A DNA stretch of 64,000 nt, from NCBI GenBank assembly GCA_035967665.1, contig JAYWLB010000029.1, forward strand, positions 45,249-109,248. The letters run 5' to 3'. Below, piece by piece: positions 35,881 to 45,841 of this stretch. The stretch comes from Arctic95D-9 sp035967665. Lineage in GTDB: Bacteria; Verrucomicrobiota; Verrucomicrobiia; Verrucomicrobiales; DEV007. The notes beneath the pieces were generated by a model. That model was not told the origin of the DNA, ran no database searches, and saw only the letters and a list, made by a program, of their open reading frames with translations. Position 1 is the first letter of the stretch, and every line of letters begins with the position of its first letter. The translations under genes and the position numbers were made by a program.

Positions 35881-37173
35881 TCACTTAAAAATTTTCTTCA
35901 GGGCGTTACAGGTAACTTCCGTGGTTTTCTCCATATCATCCGCTGCATGCGCCATCGAGATAAACCCGGCCTCATACTGTGAAGGGGCAAAATAAACACC
36001 GCCATCCAGACAAGCCCAGAAAAATCGCGAGAACGCATCAAAGTCAGACTTCTTCACATCGTCCACATTTGTGATTTTGTCCTCAGTAAAGAAGAGACAA
36101 AACATCGAGCCGATCCGGTTAAAGGTGAGATCACGACCGATCTCTTTCAAAGTGCCCCGGACACCATCCTCAAATGACTGGCCAATCTCCTCGAGACGCG
36201 CCCATCCGTTTTGACGATCCATCTCCTTCAGCTGGGCAATCCCCGCCGCCATTGCGAGAGGATTCCCCGAAAGCGTTCCCGCCTGATAAACCGGACCGTC
36301 CGGCGCGAGACAATCCATGATCTCAGCCTTCCCGCCGAAAGCCCCGACCGGCAGGCCGCCGCCGATCACTTTTCCCATCGCAGTGAGGTCTGGCGTCACT
36401 CCGGTGCGCTCCTGAACGCCGCCTTTCGCAACGCGAAAGCCGGTCATGACTTCGTCAAAAATCAGAACGGTGCCGTGTTTTGCGGTGATATCGCGCAGAA
36501 ACTGCAGATAGCCATCCTCAGGAAAAACCAGTCCTGCATTTGCCGGAACCGGCTCCACGATGATCGCGGCAATCTCGTCACCCATCTTCTCAAAAACCTC
36601 TTCGACCGCTTCGCGTCGATTAAAGGGAAGCGTGATCGTCAACTCGGCCAGCGCTTTCGGGACTCCCGCGCTGTCGGGGGTTCCAAGAGTAAGCGCCCCG
36701 CTGCCGGCGGCGACGAGGAGTGAATCAACGTGACCGTGATAACATCCTTCAAATTTAATAATCTTGTCGCGTCCGGTGTAACCGCGGGCGAGACGAATCG
36801 CACTCATGGTTGCTTCGGTTCCGCTGCTGACCATGCGCACCTTCTCAACGGAAGGCACGTAGTCACGAATCAGCCTCGCGATCTCGATTTCGTGGCGGTT
36901 TGGAATCCCGAAACTGACGCCTTCCTTTGCCGCCTGAGTCACCGCATCAATCACCACGGTGGGAGCGTGTCCGAGAATAGCCGGGCCCCAGGTGCCCACG
37001 TAATCGACCATTTCATTGCCATCGACATCCCAAATCCGGCTGCCTCTGGCACGCTGAACGAAAAAGGGCTCACCACCGACGCTCTTGAACGCCCGCACGG
37101 GGGAATTCACTCCTCCGGGAATCACTTCTTTTGCTGCGCGGAAAAGCTTCGATGATAAATCACGTTTGACCAT
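35881..37173 (-). CDS. hemL: Glutamate-1-semialdehyde 2,1-aminomutase
   Basis: A 430-residue PLP enzyme that converts glutamate-1-semialdehyde to 5-aminolevulinate in the C5 pathway of heme synthesis. Family motifs are VIPGGVNSPVRAFKSVGG at the N-terminus, VSSGTEATMSAIRLARG, FEGCYHGHVD, FDEVMTGFRV and the PLP lysine in TAMGKVIGGGLPVGAFGG. Length is normal. Its stop lies 35 bp before the RGG protein start on the same strand, so both may share a transcript. Divergent from the LysR gene. Confidence 0.96.
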   Translation of the reverse strand: MVKRDLSSKLFRAAKEVIPGGVNSPVRAFKSVGGEPFFVQRARGSRIWDVDGNEMVDYVGTWGPAILGHAPTVVIDAVTQAAKEGVSFGIPNRHEIEIARLIRDYVPSVEKVRMVSSGTEATMSAIRLARGYTGRDKIIKFEGCYHGHVDSLLVAAGSGALTLGTPDSAGVPKALAELTITLPFNRREAVEEVFEKMGDEIAAIIVEPVPANAGLVFPEDGYLQFLRDITAKHGTVLIFDEVMTGFRVAKGGVQERTGVTPDLTAMGKVIGGGLPVGAFGGKAEIMDCLAPDGPVYQAGTLSGNPLAMAAGIAQLKEMDRQNGWARLEEIGQSFEDGVRGTLKEIGRDLTFNRIGSMFCLFFTEDKITNVDDVKKSDFDAFSRFFWACLDGGVYFAPSQYEAGFISMAHAADDMEKTTEVTCNALKKIFK

Positions 37174-37319
37174 ATGGTTGCCAATGAATCCCTCCTCATG
37201 TGCTTCGTCAACAAGCGCTTCGTGCCATCGGTGAGCGAATTGTTGTTTTTTCGATTTACGATATCGACTCCTTCATCTTAGATGGCTCTCCTGTTTCCGA
37301 CTTGTCAGGGTATGAAATT

Positions 37320-38225
37320 ATGAACGTTCACCATCTCGAACTGTTTTTCTACGTGGCCAAGCACGAAGGCATTACTGAGGCCGTACGCAAAATGCCCTAT
37401 GGCATCCAGCAGCCCGCCGTGAGCGGCCAGATCCTGCAGTTGGAGAAGGACCTGGAAGTGAAGTTGTTTCACCGCCGTCCTTTTGCTCTCACTCCCGCCG
37501 GCGAGGAGCTCTACGATTTCATCTACCCCTTTTTCTCGCGTTTAGGGCAAATCGGAGAACGACTCAGAGGCGAGGAAAGCTGCCATCTCCGACTGGCCGC
37601 CTCCGCCGCCGCGCTGACCCATCACCTCCCCGACGTGCTTCAGGACCTTCGCGAAAGCTTTCCCGACCTCCGCCTGACCCTGAAGGAATTGTCCAATCCT
37701 GACATTGAAACAGCTCTGATTAAGCAGGAAGCCGACGTCGCCGTTGCCGTTCTCCACGGGAAAACCGGAGTCGGCCTCAAGACCATCAAGCTGGTCGACC
37801 TGCCCCTCGTCATTGCAGCTCCCGTAACCTCCTCGGCCACGACCTTCCGCGAGATCTGCTCCGGTTCGAGCGGAGAGCTGCTCCATCCCCTCATATCCCT
37901 GCCGCGATGCGAGCCTGTCGCGCAGATCTTTCAACAGGGCCTCGCCCGGAGAGAACTCAGGTGGCCGCCCTCGATGGAGGTGAACGAGCTGGGACTGATC
38001 CTCAACTACGTTTCACGCGGCTTCGGATACGGCGTCGCCGTTGATATTCCGGGAGCCGTCTGGCCGGACGGCGTCAAAAGAATCAAACTTCCCTCGGACT
38101 TCCCCCCTCTTACGATTGGCGTCCTCCACACAGGGGATTTGAAACCTCTCGCAGAAGCTTTTATTGCACTTGCAAAAACACATGCGACAAAGTTGCGGAA
38201 GCTCGGTTCCAAAAAGAAAAACTGA
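37320..38225 (+). CDS. LysR-type transcriptional regulator
   Basis: The ATG at 37320 gives 301 residues starting MNVHHLELFFYVAKHEGI, as usual for the winged-helix domain; the open frame upstream to 37200 is probably leader. The helix-turn-helix region (about 15-65) is a little atypical (AVRKMPYGIQQPAVSGQI rather than the AA…L..SQPAVS form), but LEVKLFHRRPFALTPAGEEL is canonical. The effector domain (about 90-290) follows. The regulated genes are unknown; hemL is divergent and the HAD gene follows directly with no gap. Confidence 0.88.
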   Translation: MNVHHLELFFYVAKHEGITEAVRKMPYGIQQPAVSGQILQLEKDLEVKLFHRRPFALTPAGEELYDFIYPFFSRLGQIGERLRGEESCHLRLAASAAALTHHLPDVLQDLRESFPDLRLTLKELSNPDIETALIKQEADVAVAVLHGKTGVGLKTIKLVDLPLVIAAPVTSSATTFREICSGSSGELLHPLISLPRCEPVAQIFQQGLARRELRWPPSMEVNELGLILNYVSRGFGYGVAVDIPGAVWPDGVKRIKLPSDFPPLTIGVLHTGDLKPLAEAFIALAKTHATKLRKLGSKKKN

Positions 38226-38894
38226 ATGTCACTCAACGCTCTAATTTTTGACTTCGATGGATTGATTCTCGACACGGAGGTTCCCATCTACGAGGCCTGG
38301 GTATCGAACTATCGCGCCCACGGAATGGAACTATCCATCGAGAAGTATTCAGGTTGCGTCGGCAGTGACTTCAATGGTTTCGACCCGAAGGCGCATTTGG
38401 AGTCATTGTTAGGAGAAAGCGTCGACTGGGACCGCTGGGACCCCCTGAGGGAACGCGAATCACTGGAACGAACCCGGGCAATGGAGCCGCTTCCCGGTAT
38501 CATTGACCTTCTCGAAGATGCCATGGAGCAGGGCATCCCCTGCGTCGTCGCCTCGAGCTCGCCCCGCAGCTGGGTCGAAGGGCATTTGAGCCGCCTCGAG
38601 CTGATGAGCTTTTTCTTCGCGACCCGCTGTGTCGATGATGTCAAAGCACCAAAACCGGCACCCGATCTCTTTCTCGCGGCCGCCGAAGTTCTGAACGAGC
38701 GCCCGGAGTCGTGCCTTGTCCTCGAAGATTCGCTGAACGGACTCACTGCTGCAATCGCCGCTGGAGTGCCCTGTGTTTCGGTCCCCAACCGGATCACGGG
38801 ACACCTCGACTTCACCGGCGCCGCCGTGCAACTCAAATCACTGGAAGGGGTTAAGCTGGATCAACTCCGCGAAATTCACGCGGGAGTGAGTTAG
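38226..38894 (+). CDS. HAD superfamily hydrolase, beta-phosphoglucomutase-like
   Basis: A 222-residue HAD phosphatase with cap type C1. Motif I is FDFDGLILDTE, motif II VVASSS, and the motif III/IV region has VKAPKPAPDLF and CLVLEDSLNGLTAAIAAG. Sequence is closest in style to beta-phosphoglucomutase and sugar-phosphate phosphatases (YniC/GPH-like). It begins directly after the LysR stop codon, so translational coupling is likely. Substrate unknown. Confidence 0.9.
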   Translation: MSLNALIFDFDGLILDTEVPIYEAWVSNYRAHGMELSIEKYSGCVGSDFNGFDPKAHLESLLGESVDWDRWDPLRERESLERTRAMEPLPGIIDLLEDAMEQGIPCVVASSSPRSWVEGHLSRLELMSFFFATRCVDDVKAPKPAPDLFLAAAEVLNERPESCLVLEDSLNGLTAAIAAGVPCVSVPNRITGHLDFTGAAVQLKSLEGVKLDQLREIHAGVS

Positions 38895-39082
38895 CTCTGT
38901 CGATCCCTCCGTGGCCCCGGCCGGAAAAAATTATCCCTCCGCTTCCCTTTTCGCCGGTAGCGGATTGAAACTCATTCCGCATCACAGCCCATCTGCGTGA
39001 GGCTCCGCCTCGAAGGAATCCTCCTTTCGCCACTTCGTGCGATCCTCGCTATGGAGGCCTGTCTGCTCCTGCCTGCGCCTGC

Positions 39083-41629
39083 CTATCGGGCCGGCAGTGG
39101 CTGACGAACCGGCTTTTTCTTTCCGAAAAGCTTCTGCCCCAGTCGCTTCAGTGGCTGCTCTTCAACTTGCACTTCTTCGACCATCTCGGCGCGATGCTGA
39201 ATCGTCGGAATCCCCGGCTCCGGAAACACCTGAGCGGCCTCCTGCCCCACATCGGTCCGGACATCCTCATCGTAGCTGGAAAAGACCGCCTCCTGATCAT
39301 TGTGCACCACGATGGGTTGAATAAAGATCATCAACTCTGAACGGCTTTTGCTTTTGGACGTCGATTTCGCGGCACTACCGAGAATCGGAATATTTTTCAA
39401 AATCGGAATACCTGCTTCATCGACAGACTCCGTTTCCGAGATAAGTCCACCGAGAATAATCGTTGAGCGATTTGCCACCGTAACCGTGGTGTTGAGCTCC
39501 TGCTTTCCAATGATGGGAATGTCATTTCCCGCCACGAGCTGAGTTCCGACAATGCGGTCATTGATCTGCACAATATCAAGAGTGACCTCGTCGTTGTCGT
39601 TGATCGTGGGAAGCACCTCCAACTTCAGGACGACCTGCTTGAACTCAATGCTGGTGGTCACCGTGGCATTGTTCACCTGTCCCGAAGCATCCGTAATACT
39701 CTGCCCGGGAACAGGGACTTCCTGACCGGAAGTGATCTCAGCACGCTTGCCGTTCTGAGTGTAAACAACCGGTCGAGAGAGAACTTTGAAACGCTCCGTC
39801 GACTCCAGCGCCGTGACGACAACATCAAGCGATTGACCGATTTGCCCGTATACATTCAAGCCGCTCGTAGGCCCGAAGGGGGTCGTCACCAGCATGTCCG
39901 CGAGATTGGCAATATTGCCTCCGCTACTGATGTTATTTCGGCCATTGAGAAGGCCACCCGAAAAGCCACCCTCGCTCGCATCGCTTCCGCTGAAAGGAAC
40001 ATATTTCTGCAGGTAGTCGACACCGAACTGAGTATCGTCGCCGAGACGAAGCTCACCGATCACGGTGGCGAGATAGACCTGAAGCGGCTTGCGATCGAGG
40101 CGGTCAATCATATCGAGAACAACACGCTCCGATTCCGCTGAACCCATAATGATGATGCTGTTCGATTGCCGGTCGGCAATGATTCGTGTTTTTCCTACAA
40201 GGACCGAAATCGGTGCCGACTCGTCGACGGGAAAGGCAATCTGATCCTGCCTCTCATCCCCTTCTGTGCCCGTCTGATTCTGCTGGGTCCGGTTCTGCGC
40301 ATTCTGATTTGTGTTATTGGCACCGGTCAGAGTCGCGAGCTGCGACGAAGTCACCGGAGTCTGGCGGGTCTGGATCTGACGCCCGCCCGGAAGCTGCGTC
40401 TGTCCCGTTCCGGTATCCTGCAGGATATCGACGATGACCGGTAGAATGTCGATCGCCTTGGTGTGCTGGAGCTTACGCTCGATCGGATCTTTCACCGTGG
40501 ACGGCTGATCAAATTCATTGATCAATCCGAGGATGTAAGCCACGTCACTCGGAGAGGCAACGACCATGATACGGCTGAGTCTGTCATCCGGAATCAACTG
40601 AGCAGCCGGCTGGTCTGACGTGCCGATCCCATTGGTCACCTCAGCACGAGTATTACCGCCCGCCCTGTTGCTGTTCGCGTTATTCGAGTTGTTTCCGTTA
40701 TTTCCGTTGTTGGAATCTCTTCGATCGCCGCCGGTATTTTGCTGACCGCTGACAGTGCCACGATTTTCGCTTTGTCGCTCGCGCTCCACCATTCTCGCGT
40801 CCATCGCAGCCTGAATAATCTGCGCGACCACATTCGGCTCTGCGAATTCGAGCTTCACAAACTCGGTAATAAGAGGCGCATCGTCGATAGGATGATCAAT
40901 AATCGAGCGCAGACGAATCAACTGACGCACAATCGGTGAGGTCTCTGTAATCAGCAGACCGCGGGGATTCGTCACCGGGGTGATCCGACCGAACTCGTTC
41001 AGAATAATGTGATTTCCAAAAATAGTCGTCGCATCGTCAGGACTGATGTAGTCGAGTTCCATGAAGAAACCGACAAGCGACTCCCCGTCCGGCAGCAATT
41101 CCGGATCGGTATAAATCACAACTCCTTCACTGAAGGAAGCACTGCCAGCTCCTTTGCGCTCGCCACCGAGGAGCACTTTGACACTTTCCTCATTTGGCTC
41201 CACCACGAGAATGTAGCCATTCACCAGCAGGGCAGCCTCGATCAAACGAATTGCCTCCTCTTTGGAAACATCCGAAGGAGTCACCAAACTGACCTGAGGC
41301 CCTGAGAAAATCGTATTGTCTTTCACAATCGGCTTATCAATAAGCCGTTCGTAGATACTGAGAATATCGTTCACCGGGTTCAACGGAAACTGAAGGCTGA
41401 CACGATCGCCGATTGGGCCGCCACCGGGACCTCCCGGCCCGCCGGGACCACGTCCTCCCGGTCCGCCGGGTCCCCCGCCCCCGGGTCGCTGCAGATTCGA
41501 TGGGGCCTGACGTGTCTCCGTTTGATCATCGTCCTGAGCGAACGAAAAAGAAGCAGTGATACAAGTAAGAGCCAGGCCTACACAAAGCGTGGCGATGCGA
41601 CTGTTCAGCCGTTCGAAAGGGTAAATCAT
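39083..41629 (-). CDS. Secretin (GspD/PilQ superfamily), not beside other secretion genes
   Basis: The ATG at 41629 gives 848 residues with a signal peptide (CVGLALTCITASFSFA). A Gly/Pro-rich segment (about 40-70, repeated PGGPGG) precedes N0/N1-like domains (YERLIDKPIVKDNTIFSG), further N domains with an Asn/Arg-rich insertion (about 300-330), and the C-terminal secretin beta-barrel (about 540-790), including VTTSIEFKQVVLKLEVLPTI and IPILKNIPILGSAAK. Family members form outer-membrane pores for type II secretion or type IV pili. No GspE, F or G-like gene is in the window, so the machine it serves is unknown. Confidence 0.88.
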   Translation of the reverse strand: MIYPFERLNSRIATLCVGLALTCITASFSFAQDDDQTETRQAPSNLQRPGGGGPGGPGGRGPGGPGGPGGGPIGDRVSLQFPLNPVNDILSIYERLIDKPIVKDNTIFSGPQVSLVTPSDVSKEEAIRLIEAALLVNGYILVVEPNEESVKVLLGGERKGAGSASFSEGVVIYTDPELLPDGESLVGFFMELDYISPDDATTIFGNHIILNEFGRITPVTNPRGLLITETSPIVRQLIRLRSIIDHPIDDAPLITEFVKLEFAEPNVVAQIIQAAMDARMVERERQSENRGTVSGQQNTGGDRRDSNNGNNGNNSNNANSNRAGGNTRAEVTNGIGTSDQPAAQLIPDDRLSRIMVVASPSDVAYILGLINEFDQPSTVKDPIERKLQHTKAIDILPVIVDILQDTGTGQTQLPGGRQIQTRQTPVTSSQLATLTGANNTNQNAQNRTQQNQTGTEGDERQDQIAFPVDESAPISVLVGKTRIIADRQSNSIIIMGSAESERVVLDMIDRLDRKPLQVYLATVIGELRLGDDTQFGVDYLQKYVPFSGSDASEGGFSGGLLNGRNNISSGGNIANLADMLVTTPFGPTSGLNVYGQIGQSLDVVVTALESTERFKVLSRPVVYTQNGKRAEITSGQEVPVPGQSITDASGQVNNATVTTSIEFKQVVLKLEVLPTINDNDEVTLDIVQINDRIVGTQLVAGNDIPIIGKQELNTTVTVANRSTIILGGLISETESVDEAGIPILKNIPILGSAAKSTSKSKSRSELMIFIQPIVVHNDQEAVFSSYDEDVRTDVGQEAAQVFPEPGIPTIQHRAEMVEEVQVEEQPLKRLGQKLFGKKKPVRQPLPAR

Positions 41630-41686
41630 GTTCGTGTTTGTATTCCTGAGAGAGCTCGTGCAGCGCGTCCCGCTTTGGGAAACCCC

Positions 41687-41705
41687 GGAACTTTCTGGAA
41701 GTTCC
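41687..41705. other. 7-bp stem-loop in the secretin leader region
   Basis: GGAACTT and AAGTTCC flank TCTGG about 60 bp upstream of the secretin start. On the plus strand it is followed by AATTTTT, so it could terminate plus-strand transcription; on the minus strand it would be in the mRNA leader. No regulator is known. Confidence 0.35.
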
Positions 41706-41825
41706 AATTTTTAGTCTCCTTAATGAATCTTTATCTCATTCGACCTTAGCACTCAACCAAGCATATGCGCTAGCCGCCAAATTCCCTTTCTGGCGATTTG
41801 AGTGGAATGGAAAATAACAGTTTCG

Positions 41826-43154
41826 CTACTGAACCTCACTGGAAGCCTCTCCGCTCGCGAAGGTCGTCGTGATCAGGTCCCCTTTTGAGAGCACTTTCGC
41901 ATCTCGAACCACTTTGCCATCCTTATCGGTCGTAATCGAAAAACCACGCTCAAGAACGGCTTTAGGACTCAACGAATGCATGAGGTTGGAAAGGGCCTGC
42001 AATTCCCGTGACTTCCCTTCAACGGCTCGCCCCGTCAGTTCGGATAAGCGGTGTGACAAAGACTCCAGTTGATCGGTGTAAACCGCGCATTGCCGCTCCG
42101 GATGAATCGCGTTAAAAGCCCGCGAAGCGCTCTGAAAGTCCCGACCTGCAGCGTCCAATGCCGCATTGACGACCTGATCGATCCGCTCTCCGAGAAAATC
42201 GACCGACTGAATCCAGCTCTGGATGCGGCGCCCCGGCTCACGGGCCTGGAGCTCACGCTGATGGCTCAACACCTCGCGCTTTCGGTACTCGATTTCGTTT
42301 TCAACAATGGAATCGAGGTTCGCAGCAAGCTGGCCGAGATGACGTTGAATCCCGGCGCCATCCGGGGCGGCATTCTCCGCAGCGGCGCTGGGAGTTGGTT
42401 CGCGCCGGTCCGCTACAAAATCCGCAATCGTAAAATCGATTTCATGCCCCACTCCGGACATCACCGGAATCTCACAACCGGCGATAGCCCGGGCCACGAC
42501 CTCTTCATTGAAAGACCAGAGATCCTCGATGCTACCTCCCCCGCGGGAAACAATGACCAGATCCGGCCTGAGCTCACCTTCCAATGAGTCAAAATGCGCG
42601 ACGCCCGCCGCAATCTCCTCCGCCGCGCCCTCGCCCTGAACACGGGCCGGATAAACGAGAATTTTGAGCCAGGGAGCCCTCCTCCCGAAAACATTGAGCA
42701 TATCGCGAATCGCCGCACCAGTCGGCGAGGTCACAATCCCAATCCGTTGCGGAAACGAAGGCAGCGGCTTTTTCCTCTCAGGAGCGAAGAGGCCCTCCTC
42801 TTCGAGTTTTCGCTTCAAGGCCTCGAATTTTGCCTGAAGATCACCGAAGCCCTTTGGCTGAACCGTTTGCGCGATGAGCTGATACTGCCCCCTTGCCTCG
42901 TAGACTGAAATATTCCCGAAAATTTTCACCTGTTGCCCGTTCGCGGGCTTCACCGGTGACTTCGAGGCGGCCCCGCGAAAGAGCACGCAGGAAAGCTGAG
43001 CAGAAGCATCCTTCAGCGTAAAGTAATGATGCCCCGAGCCGGGCTCGCGATGGTTGCTCACCTCGCCTTCGATCCATACCCCGCTGAAACGGCCTTCAAG
43101 AAGGGCACGAATATCCGTCGTGATATCGGCGACGGTGTATACCAACTCAGGCAT
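41826..43154 (-). CDS. xseA: Exodeoxyribonuclease VII large subunit
   Basis: A 442-residue protein with an N-terminal OB fold (VWIEGEVSNHREPGSGHHYFTLKD style region, about 20-100), the central catalytic part (IGIVTSPTGAAIRDMLNV, VIVSRGGGSIEDLWSFNEE, VMSGVGHEIDFTIADFVADRR) and a C-terminal coiled coil (about 270-400). It degrades single-stranded DNA to oligonucleotides with XseB. It starts 4 bp after the rpe stop, so the genes form one unit. No xseB-like small ORF was seen in the 196 bp that follow. Confidence 0.95.
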   Translation of the reverse strand: MPELVYTVADITTDIRALLEGRFSGVWIEGEVSNHREPGSGHHYFTLKDASAQLSCVLFRGAASKSPVKPANGQQVKIFGNISVYEARGQYQLIAQTVQPKGFGDLQAKFEALKRKLEEEGLFAPERKKPLPSFPQRIGIVTSPTGAAIRDMLNVFGRRAPWLKILVYPARVQGEGAAEEIAAGVAHFDSLEGELRPDLVIVSRGGGSIEDLWSFNEEVVARAIAGCEIPVMSGVGHEIDFTIADFVADRREPTPSAAAENAAPDGAGIQRHLGQLAANLDSIVENEIEYRKREVLSHQRELQAREPGRRIQSWIQSVDFLGERIDQVVNAALDAAGRDFQSASRAFNAIHPERQCAVYTDQLESLSHRLSELTGRAVEGKSRELQALSNLMHSLSPKAVLERGFSITTDKDGKVVRDAKVLSKGDLITTTFASGEASSEVQ

Positions 43155-43158
43155 TGGC

Positions 43159-43821
43159 TTAACCTCTCATCTGAGTGACCGCCGCGGCCATATCAGGAGC
43201 TTTATAGAGTGAAGTTCCCGCGACGAGGACATTGGCTCCATTCGCAGCTGCGATCTCAGCGGTCGTAAGATCGATCCCTCCGTCGACTTCGATATGATAG
43301 TTGAGTCCCTTCTCTTCGCGGTAGTCGCGGCCCGCAGCCACCTTCGGCATCGTTTCAGCTTCCATAAAGGACTGACCGCCAAATCCGGGGACCACTGTCA
43401 TGACGAGGAGAAGGTCGATTTGATCCAGAAAAGGAATTACATCCTCGAAAGGCGTCGCCGGATTCAGGGCAAGGCCACATTTCAGGCCTGCTTCGCGAAT
43501 CGCCCGCAAAGTCGCTGCGACATCGTGATCCGCTTCGACATGCACCGTGATGCGATCGGCACCCGCCTTGATAAACATCGGCAAATACTTGTCGGGGTGC
43601 GTGATCATGAGATGCACATCGAGAGTCAGTTCCGTGTGCGGCCTGATCGCCGAAACGAATTGCGGACCGAACGAAATATTCTCGACGAAATGGCCGTCCA
43701 TGACATCGAGATGGATCCAGTCGGCTCCGGCCGCGTCAGCTTTACGGACTTCTTCAGCGACAATCCCCCAGTCAGAGGCTAATACAGAAGGCGCAATAAG
43801 TCGGGTGTTGCAGTCACTCAT
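43159..43821 (-). CDS. rpe: Ribulose-phosphate 3-epimerase
   Basis: A 220-residue TIM-barrel enzyme interconverting ribulose 5-phosphate and xylulose 5-phosphate. Motifs: IAPSVLASDWG, WIHLDVMDGHFVENISFG, LDVHLMITHPDKY, VMTVVPGFGGQSFM and EVDGGIDLTTAEIAAANGA. Metal-binding His and Asp residues are all in place. Upstream gene of the rpe-xseA pair and divergent from tadA (68-bp gap). Confidence 0.95.
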   Translation of the reverse strand: MSDCNTRLIAPSVLASDWGIVAEEVRKADAAGADWIHLDVMDGHFVENISFGPQFVSAIRPHTELTLDVHLMITHPDKYLPMFIKAGADRITVHVEADHDVAATLRAIREAGLKCGLALNPATPFEDVIPFLDQIDLLLVMTVVPGFGGQSFMEAETMPKVAAGRDYREEKGLNYHIEVDGGIDLTTAEIAAANGANVLVAGTSLYKAPDMAAAVTQMRG

Positions 43822-43889
43822 TTACGGGCATTATCTTCACGCTTTCGCCCATCCGCAAAAACTTTGTCATTTAATCACCGAATCTCTCC

Positions 43890-44414
43890 ATGGTCAGCAG
43901 CGCACCCGACAGCGAAGACGAATTTTTTATCGATTTACTGAGCGATCCCTATCTCATGAGTCAGGCGATGAGACAGGCTCAGAAAGCCTACATGGCCGAA
44001 GAGGTTCCTATCGGTGCCATCATCGTCCGGGAGGGAACCATCATCGCACGGGCTCACAATCAGGTGGAAACGCTCAAGGACGCGACCGCACACGCCGAAA
44101 TGCTGGCACTGACTCAGGCTCAGGAGGCCATGGGAGACTGGCGGCTCAATGATTGCGACCTCTACGTCACGAAAGAGCCCTGCCCTATGTGCGCCGGCGC
44201 GATCGTCCATTGCCGGATTCGGCGGGTCATCTTCGGCTGCAGCGATGCCAAAGGCGGTGCTGCGGGAGGCTTTATCAATCTGCTCCAGCAACCGACATTG
44301 AATCATTTCAGCGAGGTCACTCCGGGAGTCCTCGAAGAGGAATCCATCGGCCTTCTCAAATCCTTCTTCCATGAAGCGAGGGCGAAAAAGAAATCTGGCC
44401 TCAATCCTGAATAG
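43890..44414 (+). CDS. tadA: tRNA-specific adenosine deaminase TadA
   Basis: A 174-residue zinc deaminase that makes inosine at position 34 of tRNA-Arg(ACG). The catalytic HAE motif (TAHAEMLAL) and zinc-binding PCPMCAGAIVHCRI are intact, with RVIFGCSDAKGGAAG and a C-terminal helix (LKSFFHEARAKKK). The N-terminal 25 residues, acidic, are extra compared with E. coli TadA. Followed 30 bp later by a beta-CASP nuclease, another RNA-related gene. Confidence 0.92.
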   Translation: MVSSAPDSEDEFFIDLLSDPYLMSQAMRQAQKAYMAEEVPIGAIIVREGTIIARAHNQVETLKDATAHAEMLALTQAQEAMGDWRLNDCDLYVTKEPCPMCAGAIVHCRIRRVIFGCSDAKGGAAGGFINLLQQPTLNHFSEVTPGVLEEESIGLLKSFFHEARAKKKSGLNPE

Positions 44415-44444
44415 GGATCAAAATCTGCTCTTATACTTTTGTTT

Positions 44445-45800
44445 ATGCGTTTTCAGAATCTGGCTCGATACCCCGACATTGGCTCCAATTCCTACCTGAT
44501 CGAGTTTGGCGACACCCGTGCCGTCCTCGATGCGGGGACTCACCCGAAACACACCGGACTGGATACGCTCCCTCTCTTTGACCGCGTCGAACCGGGAAGT
44601 CTCGATGCCATTTTCGTGAGCCACCCCCACCTCGACCACATCGGGGGCCTCCCTGTTCTCATCAACCAGCAGCCTCAGGCCGCTGTCATCATGAGCGAGG
44701 CGACGCGGGACTCCGGCGTCGCCCTTCTTCACAATTCTGTGAGCGTCATGACCTCACAGAAGCGCGAACTGATGGAGCCCAATTACCCGCTCTACTCCCA
44801 TCGCCAGATCAACGAACAGGAGCCGCTCTGGCACACCAGGTCGGTAGGCGAATCCTTTTCCTTCGGGGAGACCGACCGCGTCCGCACCGAATTCTTCAGG
44901 GCAGGCCATGTCCCCGGAGCTGTCGGGATTCGATTTGAGCACGAAGGCGAAACGACTTTCTATACCGGCGACGTGCATTTCGAAGATCAAACCCTGACGC
45001 GGGGAGCCAATTTCCCCACCGGGAATATCGACACGCTTATCATCGAAACCACGAGGGGCGAATTCCCCCGTGATCCCGAATACTCGAGGGCAAAGGAAAA
45101 ACAAAAGTTCGGTGAAACGATCGAGCGCATCATCTCGCAGGGCGGCTCCATCCTCATCCCCGTTTTTGCCTTTGGAAAGACACAGGAACTACTCCTCATG
45201 CTGCATGAGTTGCGCGAAGAAGGCGTCATCCCGCACGTCCCCGTCCACATCGGAGGGCTCTCCACCAAGATGACCACGATCGCCGACCGCCACGCGGACA
45301 TGGACGGACGGTTTCACCGGGATTACCAGATTCTGGAAGAGTTCGAGGATCTGAACATTCTCGCACGCGGTCGCTCCGAGCCCGAATTTCATCCCGGGAC
45401 AATTTACGCCCTTTCCAGCGGAATGATGTCCGAGCACACCGTCTCCCACCGCTTCGCGAGACGCATTCTCTCGTCGTCAAAACACGCCCTTCTCTTCGTC
45501 GGCTACGCAGACAGTGAAACGCCGGGCGGCAAAATTCTCGCTGCCGGCCAGGGAGGTCGAATTCAGTTAAATCAGGATTCCCCCCACGAAACCCCGATCG
45601 AATGTGAAGTCCATCGCTTTGACTTCAGCGGCCACTCCCCTCGAAACCAGCTCGCCGACTACGCCGTGAAATGCAATCCGAAAAAGGTCATTCTCGTGCA
45701 TGGCGACTTCCCTGCGAAAACCTGGTTCCAGGAGGAGCTCGAACGAAGATTACCCGATTCAGAAATCATCATTCCCCGCCCCGGAGAATGGATTGAATAG
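44445..45800 (+). CDS. Beta-CASP metallo-beta-lactamase RNase-like protein
   Basis: The ATG at 44445 gives 451 residues. The metallo-beta-lactamase site is SHPHLDHIGGLP (HxHxDH), with GHVPGAVG and TGDVHFED for further ligands. The beta-CASP block (about 215-340) includes VFAFGKTQELLLML, and the C-terminal RMMBL-type part has FVGYADSETPGGKIL, FSGHSPRNQLADY and VILVHGD. This is the CPSF73/RNase J-like family, so a ribonuclease acting on RNA ends is likely. It is not a canonical RNase J in length or order; the target is unknown. Confidence 0.88.
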   Translation: MRFQNLARYPDIGSNSYLIEFGDTRAVLDAGTHPKHTGLDTLPLFDRVEPGSLDAIFVSHPHLDHIGGLPVLINQQPQAAVIMSEATRDSGVALLHNSVSVMTSQKRELMEPNYPLYSHRQINEQEPLWHTRSVGESFSFGETDRVRTEFFRAGHVPGAVGIRFEHEGETTFYTGDVHFEDQTLTRGANFPTGNIDTLIIETTRGEFPRDPEYSRAKEKQKFGETIERIISQGGSILIPVFAFGKTQELLLMLHELREEGVIPHVPVHIGGLSTKMTTIADRHADMDGRFHRDYQILEEFEDLNILARGRSEPEFHPGTIYALSSGMMSEHTVSHRFARRILSSSKHALLFVGYADSETPGGKILAAGQGGRIQLNQDSPHETPIECEVHRFDFSGHSPRNQLADYAVKCNPKKVILVHGDFPAKTWFQEELERRLPDSEIIIPRPGEWIE

Positions 45801-45841
45801 ATTTACCCGCCCGGGCCCACGGGCCCCATCTGCAGGCTACG

